In this document: positions 52,738 to 61,094 of the stretch, piece by piece
Numbering within the stretch: position 1 is the first letter of the stretch
How the letters are laid out: the number at the start of each line of letters is the position of its first letter
Source: Flavobacterium oncorhynchi
GTDB taxonomy: Bacteria; Bacteroidota; Bacteroidia; Flavobacteriales; Flavobacteriaceae
NCBI RefSeq assembly: GCF_002217355.1
Contig: NZ_MUHA01000005.1
Coordinates: 230,091-294,090, forward strand
Length of the DNA stretch: 64,000 nt
Direction: 5' to 3'
The notes under the pieces: model-generated
What the model was told of the DNA's origin: nothing
Seen by the model: the letters and a program-made list of their open reading frames with translations, nothing else
Databases searched by the model: none
Translations under genes and position numbers: made by a program

Positions 52738-55700
52738 TTAAAGTCCGATTTTTAATCCTAAGTTCAAACCTCTTGGTGTAGAAACTACTCCAAAGTCAAA
52801 ACCTGTTCCTCCAGCACCTCCAGTTGAAGCATTAGTTCCATTAACCGAAGGATCAGCTCCAGTATAATTTGTAATGATAAAAACATCGGTCATTGTTACA
52901 TAAAGAGAAAGTGCGTTAATGAATGTTTTTTTCAATATTTCAGAAGGCATTTTATAGCTTAAAGTAATATCTCTCATTCTTAACCAGTTGATGTCTTTTT
53001 CGACAAAATCAGCGTCGATCGCACCAGTTCTGTAATATTCGTTTTGAACGCTTGGTCTTACCGGAATATTATTTTGTGTTGGAGTGGCTGAGTTTTCTAA
53101 ACCATCTCTTAAAACACCTTTTACAATTCTTGTTTGTTCACGATCTAAAGTTTTGGTAGATAAACCGTTTTGGTACAAATAGAATTCAGTTGCGTTATAA
53201 ATATCGCCGCCTTTTCTAATGTCTAACAAGAATGATAAACTAAGGTCTTTGTATGTAAACGTGTTTTGTAAACCAAGCATAAAATCTGGATTTCTGTCTC
53301 CAATAATTTTAAAGTTTGGATCTTTTAAAGCATAACCGCTATTTGGATCAATTAAAGGCTCGCCTGCATTATTTCTCAAATAATCATTTCCTGTTAAAGT
53401 CGTTAACGGATTTCCAACTGTTACCCCGCCGCGAACATTTCCGTAAAGCCAAGTGTCTGAAACATAATATTCAGAAATAACAGAAGGAAGATTTAATAAT
53501 TCAGAACGTGTTTTGCTGAAGTTAGCACTTACATTCCAAGAAAAATTATCTTTTTGTATTGGTGATGCGTTTAAAGTAATCTCTAAACCTTGGTTTTGTA
53601 AATCTCCAAAGTTTGCAGAAGTTACAACGAATCCTGTTCCGTAGCTTAAACGCATATTTCTTAGAATCGGATCGATTGTTTTTGTGCTGTAAACCGCAAC
53701 ATCTAGTCCAACGCGGTTGTTAAAGAATTTTAATTCTGTACCCAATTCAAATGATTTACGGAATTCAGGTTTCAAATTCGCATTTGCTCCTGTAACACCA
53801 TACGCATAACCACCGTCTGTAGTTAATTGCGGATTGAAAACGGGTTGTGCAGAATAAGGAGAAGGAATATTAGCTGCTTCTGCATAAGAAGCCCTTAATT
53901 TTCCATAAGAAAGTGTTTCTTTATTTTTCAATCCGTTTAAGTTTGTGAAAACAAAACTTGTTGAAACAGAAGGATAGAAAAACGGATCTGGTAATACAGA
54001 AGTCCAGTCTTCACGTCCAGTTAAAGTTAAGTAAACAGTTTTGTCATAATCTAAACTCAACTCAGAAAAGAAACCAATAATTTTACTTTGAATAATTCTC
54101 TCTTGAGATCGTTGCGTTGTAGCATCAGTATTGTTGATAGAGTAGAAGTTAGGATCAAAGAATCGGCTTCCTGTTGTAGATAAAATTCTAAAATCATTAT
54201 CATTGACTGAATTACCCACCATAAGTTTGGTGTTGAATTTTCCGAATGATTTTTTAGCGGTCGCCAATAAAGTAGTGTTTAAATTACTGGTATTAGAATA
54301 GTATGATTCGATGTAACCTCCTGGAGTAATACCCGCTGCAGATTCTGGATGAATAGCTCTGTAACCTTGAGCAGAATTCACATCCCAGCCTACACGACCT
54401 GTAAAGTTAAGCCAAGAAGTTGGGTCGTAAATTAATCCAACATTGGTAACAAAACGGTTATTAAAATCTTCAGATAAGTTTTTGTTTACATCCCAGAACG
54501 GATTATCAGTTTCGGTATCTAAAACACCAGTCGTAATTTTTCTTCTCGTTCCGTCGGTATTTAAATAATTGCTGGCGTCATCATTTGCCGGCCATGTTAA
54601 AAGCGAAAGTAAATATCCTGCATCTCTTACACCTGGAATTTGTACAGCAGATCCAGCTCCTTTTGCTGCTTTTTGATTGTCTGATTTTGTAAAACTAAAA
54701 CTAGCTTCAGATTTTAATTTTGAAGATAATTTTGCAGTAGCATTTAAATTAGCAGTCAAACGGCTGTAACCTGTATTAGGGACAACACCTTCTTGCTCTA
54801 AGTTTGAAAGAGATAATCGGTAAGAAGTAGTTTCTGTACCTGCTTCAAACGAAAGATTATGATTGGTTGAAACCGCAGTTTTGAAGAAATTTTTAACATT
54901 ATCATAAAATTGAGTTCCCGGTTCGTAAGCCGTTCCAAATTGTCTTCTATAGTCTGGATTGTTTACGCCGTCAGAACCTCTTTGATATACTTTTTGAGTT
55001 TCTGGAAAACGGTATAAATTGTCGAATCGTGTATTAGTAGAATAAGTAAGTCTTCCAACGCCTTTTTTACCTTTTTTAGTAGTAATTACGATTGCACCAT
55101 TTCCAGCCTGCATTCCATAAAGTGCTGCAGCCTCAGGTCCTTTTAAGATAACCACAGATTCAATATCGTCTGGGTTGATATCTGCACCTCTGTTGGTATA
55201 ATCCTGCGTTCTGTTTGGAGCATTAGAAATAGTCAAAGCTTGATCCATTGTTTCGTTGCTTACCGGTAATCCGTCTACAACATACAAAGGAGAGTTGCTT
55301 CCACTAAGCGAATTTACTCCTCTTAACTGAATCGCTGCCGAAGCACCCGGAGCACCAGAAGTACTTGTTACATTTAAACCTGCAACACGGCCTTGTAATG
55401 CAGTAGCAAAGTTAGGACGCTGCGTGTCTGCAATTTCTTTACCTTTTACTTCCTGAACAGCATATCCTAAAGAAGATTTATTACGCACAATACCCATTGA
55501 ACCCACAATTGTTACATTGTTTAATGTTTGTGCACTTTCAGAAATAACAATTTTTAAATCATTTCCGTTTACAATAACTTCTTTGTTGTTAAAACCGATG
55601 TAAGACACTTGAAGAACATCACCCTGACGCGCTTTTATCGTAAAAGTTCCATCAGCTCCTGTAGAAGTTTGATCTTTAGATCCCTGCACTAAAATGTTTG

Positions 55701-55818
55701 CTCCCGGCAATGAGTTTCCACTACCATCTGTGACTTTACCTTTTACGGTTGAATTTTGGGAATAACCTGCGAGTATTCCGAAAAAGAAAAGTAAAAGAAC
55801 TAAATACTTTTTTTTCAT
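52738..55818 (-). CDS. SusC/RagA-family TonB-dependent outer-membrane transporter (peptidoglycan locus)
   Basis: A 1026-residue protein with a signal peptide (ends GYSQ, residue 21), a carboxypeptidase-regulatory-like domain (about 23-95), a plug (about 105-215, with LRGVNSLSGSNSPLYVVDGL and AALYGMQAGNGAIVITTKKG) and a beta-barrel. It heads the minus arm of the locus, with susD ten bases downstream and the DeoR-type regulator gene divergent, 244 bases away. By context it should import peptidoglycan fragments or peptide-free GlcNAc-MurNAc chains into the periplasm. An AATACCGCAAAATAACGCAT motif about 95 bases upstream may be the control site. Confidence 0.93.
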   Translation of the reverse strand: MKKKYLVLLLFFFGILAGYSQNSTVKGKVTDGSGNSLPGANILVQGSKDQTSTGADGTFTIKARQGDVLQVSYIGFNNKEVIVNGNDLKIVISESAQTLNNVTIVGSMGIVRNKSSLGYAVQEVKGKEIADTQRPNFATALQGRVAGLNVTSTSGAPGASAAIQLRGVNSLSGSNSPLYVVDGLPVSNETMDQALTISNAPNRTQDYTNRGADINPDDIESVVILKGPEAAALYGMQAGNGAIVITTKKGKKGVGRLTYSTNTRFDNLYRFPETQKVYQRGSDGVNNPDYRRQFGTAYEPGTQFYDNVKNFFKTAVSTNHNLSFEAGTETTSYRLSLSNLEQEGVVPNTGYSRLTANLNATAKLSSKLKSEASFSFTKSDNQKAAKGAGSAVQIPGVRDAGYLLSLLTWPANDDASNYLNTDGTRRKITTGVLDTETDNPFWDVNKNLSEDFNNRFVTNVGLIYDPTSWLNFTGRVGWDVNSAQGYRAIHPESAAGITPGGYIESYYSNTSNLNTTLLATAKKSFGKFNTKLMVGNSVNDNDFRILSTTGSRFFDPNFYSINNTDATTQRSQERIIQSKIIGFFSELSLDYDKTVYLTLTGREDWTSVLPDPFFYPSVSTSFVFTNLNGLKNKETLSYGKLRASYAEAANIPSPYSAQPVFNPQLTTDGGYAYGVTGANANLKPEFRKSFELGTELKFFNNRVGLDVAVYSTKTIDPILRNMRLSYGTGFVVTSANFGDLQNQGLEITLNASPIQKDNFSWNVSANFSKTRSELLNLPSVISEYYVSDTWLYGNVRGGVTVGNPLTTLTGNDYLRNNAGEPLIDPNSGYALKDPNFKIIGDRNPDFMLGLQNTFTYKDLSLSFLLDIRKGGDIYNATEFYLYQNGLSTKTLDREQTRIVKGVLRDGLENSATPTQNNIPVRPSVQNEYYRTGAIDADFVEKDINWLRMRDITLSYKMPSEILKKTFINALSLYVTMTDVFIITNYTGADPSVNGTNASTGGAGGTGFDFGVVSTPRGLNLGLKIGL

Positions 55819-55910
55819 ATTGGCTTAATTGTTTTGGTTAGAATGGCGAAATTTAGAAAATATTTTCAAATAAATGCGGGATTGTGTATTTTTTTTCAAA
55901 AAATTATTCA

Positions 55911-55934
55911 AATACCGCAAAATAACGCATAATT
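55911..55934. promoter_or_regulatory. Candidate DeoR-type operator upstream of susC
   Basis: AATACCGCAA is followed at a ten-base interval by AATAACGCAT, a direct repeat in helical phase. The ten-base core AAATAACGCA recurs exactly at 56871-56880, before the dehydrogenase gene. It lies in the divergent susC/DeoR-regulator region, where such a regulator would bind. Confidence 0.55.
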
Positions 55935-56029
55935 TGGGTGTTTGTTTTTTCTGCTTTTACTTTTTAAGCTGTAAAATGCAAACTATTGCGGTTTTTTATG
56001 GAACATCCTCCTACAATTGAAATATTTGA

Positions 56030-56037
56030 TATATTTG
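56030..56037 (+). promoter_or_regulatory. -7 promoter element, TATATTTG, for the DeoR-type gene
   Basis: It matches the Bacteroidota TAnnTTTG consensus, 25 bases before the ATG at 56063. A matching -33 box at the usual spacing was not found, so support is moderate. Confidence 0.45.
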
Positions 56038-56062
56038 TGTTGAATTTTAACATTTTCAAAAT

Positions 56063-56812
56063 ATGCTGAAAGCCGAGAGACATAAATATATAATGACTAA
56101 GCTCATTGAAGAACAGAAAGTTGTCACTACAGATTTGGCTTTGGCTCTGGATTTGTCAGAAGATACAATTAGAAGAGATTTGAATGAATTGGATAGTAAA
56201 AAACAGCTGGAGAAGGTATATGGCGGAGCTATTCAGGTAACAGAGAAATCTGTTGATCTTTTTAATATTGCAATCTCTGCCGAAGACGAAAAGAAAAAAA
56301 TTGTAACTAAGGCATTGTCATTATTGCATGATGACCAAGTTATTATAATGAGCGGCGGAAGTACCAATTTGGTTTTTGCAAAATTAATTCCTTCAGATTT
56401 AAAAGCAACTATTTATACATACAGTTTACCAATCGCAATGCAATTGTCACAGCATCCAAATATTGATTTAATATTTATTGGCGGTAAAATGCAAAAAAAC
56501 GCAATGGTTACAATTGGTATGGACGTAATTCAAGTTGTGTCTAAAATTAAAGCCGACATTTGCTTTATTGGCGCCAGTAGTATTAATATTAAACAAGGTC
56601 TTACGGAAGTTGGGTATGAGATCTCAATTGTTAAGAAAGCTATGATAGAAGCTTCTGATAGAGTTGTTTCAATGTTTTCTTCAAATAAATTAAATACTAA
56701 AATGCCGCATGTTGTTTGCGACCTAAATCAATTAGACACGATCGTTACGGAATTAGATCCTGAAGATACAAGGTTGGAAGAATATAAAAAATCAGGGGTT
56801 TTTATATTGTAA
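56063..56812 (+). CDS. DeoR/GlpR-family transcriptional regulator
   Basis: A 249-residue cytosolic protein. The N-terminal DeoR HTH (residues 3-55) has VVTTDLALALDLSEDTIRRDLNEL followed by VYGGAI, and the DeoRC sensor domain (about 75-235) has VIIMSGGSTNLVFAKLIP, LIFIGGKM and CFIGASSI. These regulators usually bind phosphorylated sugars. It is divergent from susC and upstream of the dehydrogenase gene, with a shared AATAACGCA motif in both intergenic regions, so it probably controls both arms. MurNAc-6-phosphate or GlcNAc-6-phosphate would be natural effectors, by inference. Confidence 0.92.
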   Translation: MLKAERHKYIMTKLIEEQKVVTTDLALALDLSEDTIRRDLNELDSKKQLEKVYGGAIQVTEKSVDLFNIAISAEDEKKKIVTKALSLLHDDQVIIMSGGSTNLVFAKLIPSDLKATIYTYSLPIAMQLSQHPNIDLIFIGGKMQKNAMVTIGMDVIQVVSKIKADICFIGASSINIKQGLTEVGYEISIVKKAMIEASDRVVSMFSSNKLNTKMPHVVCDLNQLDTIVTELDPEDTRLEEYKKSGVFIL

Positions 56813-56844
56813 CTAACTTTTTGATTAGAATTTATTGCATTATG

Positions 56845-56886
56845 TTGCGTTATTTTGATTTTATTTTGTTAAATAACGCAAAATAA
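56845..56886. promoter_or_regulatory. Candidate DeoR-type operator upstream of the D-lactate dehydrogenase-like gene
   Basis: TTGCGTTATTT (56845-56855) and AAATAACGCAA (56871-56881) are perfect complements 15 bases apart. The right arm continues into AATAATGAA, again with ten-base phasing. The shared ten-base core AAATAACGCA is also found at 55920-55929. It could alternatively be a weak A/T-rich terminator after the regulator gene. Confidence 0.55.
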
Positions 56887-56908
56887 TGAAATTGGTTTGT
56901 TTTTTGTA

Positions 56909-56916
56909 TATATTTG
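56909..56916 (+). promoter_or_regulatory. -7 promoter element, TATATTTG, for the dehydrogenase gene
   Basis: TAnnTTTG match 45 bases before the ATG at 56962 and directly downstream of the candidate operator, giving a coherent operator-promoter order. Confidence 0.5.
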
Positions 56917-56961
56917 TTAAATTAAAGTTTGCCATTTGTATTAAAAAACAAAACTCATTCA

Positions 56962-59877
56962 ATGCCCGATTCTCTCCAATTACAACAATTATCCGATTCC
57001 CTAGAAGGTACACTTTTGTATGATGGTCTTCATAAGAAACTGTATGCAACAGATGCTTCTGCTTATAGAATTATGCCAGAAGCCGTTGCGATTCCTAAAA
57101 CAGAAGAAGATATTGTAAAAATCATTCGCTTTGCTTCACAAAACAATATTTCAATAACACCAAGAACCGCAGGAACTTCCTTGGCGGGTCAAACCGTTGG
57201 GAACGGAATTATTGTAGATGTTTCTAAGCATTTTACTAGAATTGTTGCTTTTGATGCCGAAAAGAAAACCATAACAGTTCAGCCCGGAGTAATTCGAGAT
57301 GAATTGAATTTATATTTAAAACCTCACGGATTATTTTTTAGTCCAACAACTTCAACCACAAACCGATGTATGATTGGTGGAATGGTGGGGAATAATTCAT
57401 CAGGAACAACGTCAATTCGCTACGGCGTTACCCGCGATAAAATTGTAGAGCTAAAAACAGTTTTAAGTGACGGAAGTATTGTCGTTTTTAAGGATTTGAC
57501 TTCAGCAGAATTTATAGAGAAAACAAAAGGCGATTCTTTAGAAAGTAAAATCTACCAAACCATTTACAAGGAACTTTCGAATAAAGAAAATCAGGAAGAA
57601 ATTAAGAGAGAATTTCCAAAACCTGAAATTCACAGAAGAAATACAGGTTATGCAATTGATGCATTGTTGAAATCAGAACTTTTTTCAGGAACAGAAGATA
57701 CAATCAACTTAGGGAAATTACTTTGCGGAAGCGAAGGAACTTTGGCATTTACAACCGAAATTACTTTGAAAGTTGATGATTTGCCGCCAGTAAACAATAT
57801 TATGGTGGTAGCACATTTTCATACCATTCATGAAAGTTTGGAAGCGGTGGTTACAGCAATGAAACATCATTTGTACACTTGCGAAATGATGGATGACACG
57901 ATTTTAGATTGTACCAAAACCAATAGGGAGCAATCAAAAAACCGATTTTTTATTGTGGGAGAACCAAAAGCAGTTATTATGCTTGAAGTAGGATCGCATA
58001 TTAGTATGGAAGATGCCGAATTACAAGCCGATGCTTTGATTAAGGATCTTCAAGATAACAATTTTGGATATGCGCTGCCTAAAATTTACGGAGCCGATAT
58101 TGATAAAGTAAATGAGGTTCGAAAAGCAGGTTTAGGACTTTTAGGAAGTATTGTAGGCGATGATAAAGCAGCCGATTCTATTGAAGATACGGCAGTCGAA
58201 CTTAGTGATCTTCCAAATTATATTGCTGATTTTGCCGCCATGATGGAAAGACACGGGCAAAGCGCGATTTATTACGCTCATGCTGGAGCAGGAGAATTGC
58301 ATTTACGTCCGAAGATAAATTTAAAAACAAAAGAAGGATTACATCAGTTTAGAAACATATCCACAGAAGTGGCTCATTTGGTGAAAAGATATAAAGGTTC
58401 GCTAAGCGGTGAACACGGTGACGGAATTTTAAGAGGCGAGTTTCTGCCTTTTATGATTGGTGACAAAAACTATGAACTGTTGAAACGAATAAAAAAAGCA
58501 TTTGATCCCAACACCATTTTGAACGTTGGGAAAATTGTAAATGCTTCTAAAATGGATGAAAATCTTCGTTTTGAAGCTGGCAGAGTAGAACCAGAAATTA
58601 AAACGATTCAGGATTTCTCTGATAGTTTAGGAATTTTGCGTGCTGCCGAAAAATGCAACGGTTCTGGAGACTGTCGAAAATTACCTTCGGCGGGAGGAAC
58701 TTTGTGTCCGAGTTATCGTGCTACCCGAAACGAAAAAGATACGACTCGTGCGAGAGCAAATGCGTTGAGAGAATATTTGACCAATTCTGAAAAGGAAAAT
58801 AAATTCGACCACGAAGAATTATATAAAGTATTTGAGTTATGCGTGAGCTGTAAAGCCTGCGCCAGCGAATGCCCGAGTAATGTAGATGTAGCAACTTTAA
58901 AAGCTGAATTTTTATACCAATATCAAAAAGCAAATGGATTTTCTTTTCGCAATAAAATTTTTGCTTTCAACTCGAAATTGAATAAGTTCGGAAGTATTGC
59001 ACCATCAATGACCAATTTTGTTGCCAATTTACCTTTGGTTAAAAAAAGCATGGGAATTGCTCCTGAAAGGCAAGTACCGCTTTTGGCACCCAAAACTTTT
59101 AAAAAATGGTACGAAAAAAATAAAAAAACAGCAGAAAATAATTCTTTTAAAAACGGAAAAGTATACCTTTTTTGTGATGAGTTTACCAATTATTATGATG
59201 TTTCTGTTGGTATCGATGCCTATGAGTTATTAACGGCTTTAGGTTACGAAGTAATAATTACAGATCACGAAGAAAGCGGAAGAGCTTTTTTATCTAAAGG
59301 TTTTCTCGAGGAAGCACAGGAAATTGCCAATAAAAATGTTACTATTTTCAAAGATTTAATATCTGAAGAAATTCCATTAATAGGAATCGAACCATCGGCG
59401 ATATTGACGTTTAGAGATGAATATCTCCGATTGGCAAAAGATAAAGAAAGTGCCGAAAGGCTGTCTAAAAATGTTTTTACTGTTGAAGAGTTTTTTAAAA
59501 CAGAAATTACAAAAGGAAAAATTCATTCTGGACAATTTTCTGATACAGAAAAAACAATAAAGATTCACGGACATTGTCATCAAAAGTCATTAAGCACCGT
59601 TGAAGCTTCTTTTGCAATGCTGAATGTACCTAAAAACAGTTCGGTTACAATTTACAATTCGGGCTGCTGCGGAATGGCGGGTTCATTTGGTTATGAGAAA
59701 GAACATTACGAAATTAGTATGCAAATGGGAGAAGATACTTTATTTCCAAAAATTCGCACAACCGATTCAACAACGGCAATTGCGGCTGCAGGAACCAGCT
59801 GCCGTCACCAGATTTTTGACGGGACAAATAGAAAAGCAATGCATCCCGTAACCATTTTAAGAGATTGTTTGAAATAA
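56962..59877 (+). CDS. FAD-linked oxidase/Fe-S fusion protein, probable quinone-linked D-lactate dehydrogenase
   Basis: The frame can be extended to a TTG at 56929, but the ATG at 56962 gives a normal N-terminus (971 residues) and suits the promoter. Domains in order: FAD-binding type 4 (about 35-215, with TAGTSLAGQTVGNGIIVD and MIGGMVGNNSSG), FAD oxidase C-terminal (about 250-530, with YAHAGAGELHLRP and LSGEHGDGI), two 4Fe-4S clusters (about 600-700, CNGSGDC and CVSCKACASECP) and two cysteine-rich CCG-type segments (FKIHGHCHQK region, NSGCCGMAGSFGY). This is the GlcD-GlpC-like fusion called D-lactate dehydrogenase in many Bacteroidota. MurQ in the same locus produces D-lactate, making this substrate the best guess; glycolate or another 2-hydroxy acid is possible. 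Confidence 0.88.
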   Translation: MPDSLQLQQLSDSLEGTLLYDGLHKKLYATDASAYRIMPEAVAIPKTEEDIVKIIRFASQNNISITPRTAGTSLAGQTVGNGIIVDVSKHFTRIVAFDAEKKTITVQPGVIRDELNLYLKPHGLFFSPTTSTTNRCMIGGMVGNNSSGTTSIRYGVTRDKIVELKTVLSDGSIVVFKDLTSAEFIEKTKGDSLESKIYQTIYKELSNKENQEEIKREFPKPEIHRRNTGYAIDALLKSELFSGTEDTINLGKLLCGSEGTLAFTTEITLKVDDLPPVNNIMVVAHFHTIHESLEAVVTAMKHHLYTCEMMDDTILDCTKTNREQSKNRFFIVGEPKAVIMLEVGSHISMEDAELQADALIKDLQDNNFGYALPKIYGADIDKVNEVRKAGLGLLGSIVGDDKAADSIEDTAVELSDLPNYIADFAAMMERHGQSAIYYAHAGAGELHLRPKINLKTKEGLHQFRNISTEVAHLVKRYKGSLSGEHGDGILRGEFLPFMIGDKNYELLKRIKKAFDPNTILNVGKIVNASKMDENLRFEAGRVEPEIKTIQDFSDSLGILRAAEKCNGSGDCRKLPSAGGTLCPSYRATRNEKDTTRARANALREYLTNSEKENKFDHEELYKVFELCVSCKACASECPSNVDVATLKAEFLYQYQKANGFSFRNKIFAFNSKLNKFGSIAPSMTNFVANLPLVKKSMGIAPERQVPLLAPKTFKKWYEKNKKTAENNSFKNGKVYLFCDEFTNYYDVSVGIDAYELLTALGYEVIITDHEESGRAFLSKGFLEEAQEIANKNVTIFKDLISEEIPLIGIEPSAILTFRDEYLRLAKDKESAERLSKNVFTVEEFFKTEITKGKIHSGQFSDTEKTIKIHGHCHQKSLSTVEASFAMLNVPKNSSVTIYNSGCCGMAGSFGYEKEHYEISMQMGEDTLFPKIRTTDSTTAIAAAGTSCRHQIFDGTNRKAMHPVTILRDCLK

Positions 59878-59919
59878 GTTTTTCAAATTTGATCTTCTAA
59901 CAGTTTAAAACAAGATTTT

Positions 59920-60744
59920 ATGAAAAAAGCAATCTGCACTTTACTTCTGACACTCGTATTTTTTTCTGCAAAAGCGGCTAAAATTGATACGATTCAGGTT
60001 TTTAGTGCTTCGATGAATAAGAACATAAGAACCTGTGTAATTGTTCCTGATGGATATAAAAAAAGCAAAAAGAAATTCCCAGTCGTGTATCTGCTTCATG
60101 GATACAGCGGGAATTATGCCACTTGGGTAAAAAGTTTTAAAGAAGTGGGTAAACAAGTTGATCAATACGGTTTTATAGCAATTAGTGTCGACGGAAATTA
60201 TTCAAGCTGGTATTTTGACAGTCCGATAGATCCTGCTTTCAAATACGAAACTTATGTTGTCAATGAATTAGTTCCTTTTATAGATAAAAAGTATAAAACA
60301 ATTGCAACTCGTGAAGCCAGAGCCATAACGGGTTTAAGCATGGGCGGACATGGAGCTTTGTATTTGTCTTTTAAACATCAGGATGTATTTGGTGCAGCAG
60401 GAAGTATGAGCGGCGGTGTAGATTTTCGCCCGTTTCCTGAAAAGTGGGATATCAAAAAGCGACTTGGCTCTATGACCGAATTTCCTGATAATTGGGATAA
60501 AAACACGGTTACCAATATGCTTGATTTGGTAAAAGACAACCATTTAAAACTGATTATAGATTGCGGTGTAGATGATTTTTTTATCGATGTAAATCGCGAA
60601 CTGAATAAAAAAATGCTGGCGTTAAAAATAAATCACGATTATATCGAACGCCCAGGACAGCATAATATAGAATATTGGGAAAACTCTTTAAAGTTTCAAT
60701 TGTTGTTCTTTAATAATTTTTTCAATGAAAAAAATAAAAGTTAA
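59920..60744 (+). CDS. Exported esterase D/tributyrin-esterase-like alpha/beta hydrolase
   Basis: A 274-residue exported protein (signal ends near AKAA, residue 19) with the alpha/beta hydrolase fold of the esterase D (PF00756-type) family: oxyanion segment VVYLLHGYSGNYATW, nucleophile elbow ITGLSMGGHGAL, acid Asp in IIDCGVDDFFID, and His in GQHNIEYW. It hydrolyses esters; family members include carbohydrate acetyl and feruloyl esterases. It lies 42 bases after the dehydrogenase gene and is followed by a terminator. In a peptidoglycan locus an O-acetyl-MurNAc esterase would make sense, but this is an inference only. Confidence 0.85.
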   Translation: MKKAICTLLLTLVFFSAKAAKIDTIQVFSASMNKNIRTCVIVPDGYKKSKKKFPVVYLLHGYSGNYATWVKSFKEVGKQVDQYGFIAISVDGNYSSWYFDSPIDPAFKYETYVVNELVPFIDKKYKTIATREARAITGLSMGGHGALYLSFKHQDVFGAAGSMSGGVDFRPFPEKWDIKKRLGSMTEFPDNWDKNTVTNMLDLVKDNHLKLIIDCGVDDFFIDVNRELNKKMLALKINHDYIERPGQHNIEYWENSLKFQLLFFNNFFNEKNKS

Positions 60745-60807
60745 GTAAGAGATTGTGTGTTGTGATGTTGTAAAATGAAAAAGAGCGCATATATTTTGGT
60801 TGGTTAT

Positions 60808-60840
60808 CCTAACAGGTTTTTAAAACCTGTTAGGTTTTTT
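60808..60840 (+). terminator. Intrinsic terminator after the esterase gene
   Basis: CCTAACAGGTTTT and AAAACCTGTTAGG are complementary (60808-60820 and 60822-60834) and are followed by TTTTTT. The innermost T/A pairs would open to form the loop. It is a convincing terminator 64 bases after the stop. Confidence 0.85.
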
Positions 60841-60880
60841 AGCCACGAATTAATCTAGCTAAATCTGTGTAAAAAAAACA

Positions 60881-60960
60881 GCCACTGATTAAAGGGATTA
60901 GAATGATTTTTGTTTGCCACTAATTACACGAATTTCCACAAATTAAAATCTGCCGAATCT
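60881..60960. repeat. Copy of the mosaic dispersed repeat
   Basis: It contains the module GCCACTGATTAAAGGGATTA (60881-60910), then TTTGCCACTAATTACACGAA (60913-60948), then ATCTGCCGAATCTGCGTGCG (about 60948-60968). Related modules appear in the same order, or permuted, at 63880-64000 and, inverted, at 17428-17457. Confidence 0.7.
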
Positions 60961-61094
60961 GCGTGCGAAAAAAAAGGATAAAGAAAAAAACAGATTAAAG
61001 ATAATTTAGCGAACATTGTGTAACTCTTTGCGATCTTTGCGGTTAACCTTTTCTAACAACAATATTATACACTAACTATCTTAAATAATAATTT

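Larger units (their letters stand above)
60745..61094. other. Intergenic gap with terminator and dispersed repeats
   Basis: The gap of 350 bases contains a strong hairpin (60808-60840) and then mosaic repeats (60881-60960, GCCACTGATTAAAGGGATTA and following phrases), with a phrase at about 61030-61050 (CTCTTTGCGATCTTTGCGG) resembling one at about 27270. No gene is seen. The promoter for the GHL10 gene must lie in the last part. Confidence 0.65.

Noticed and set aside
56929..56962. TTG start for the D-lactate dehydrogenase-like gene
   Set aside because: The added 11 residues are not typical of the family, and an ATG with a promoter element at a suitable distance lies at 56962.
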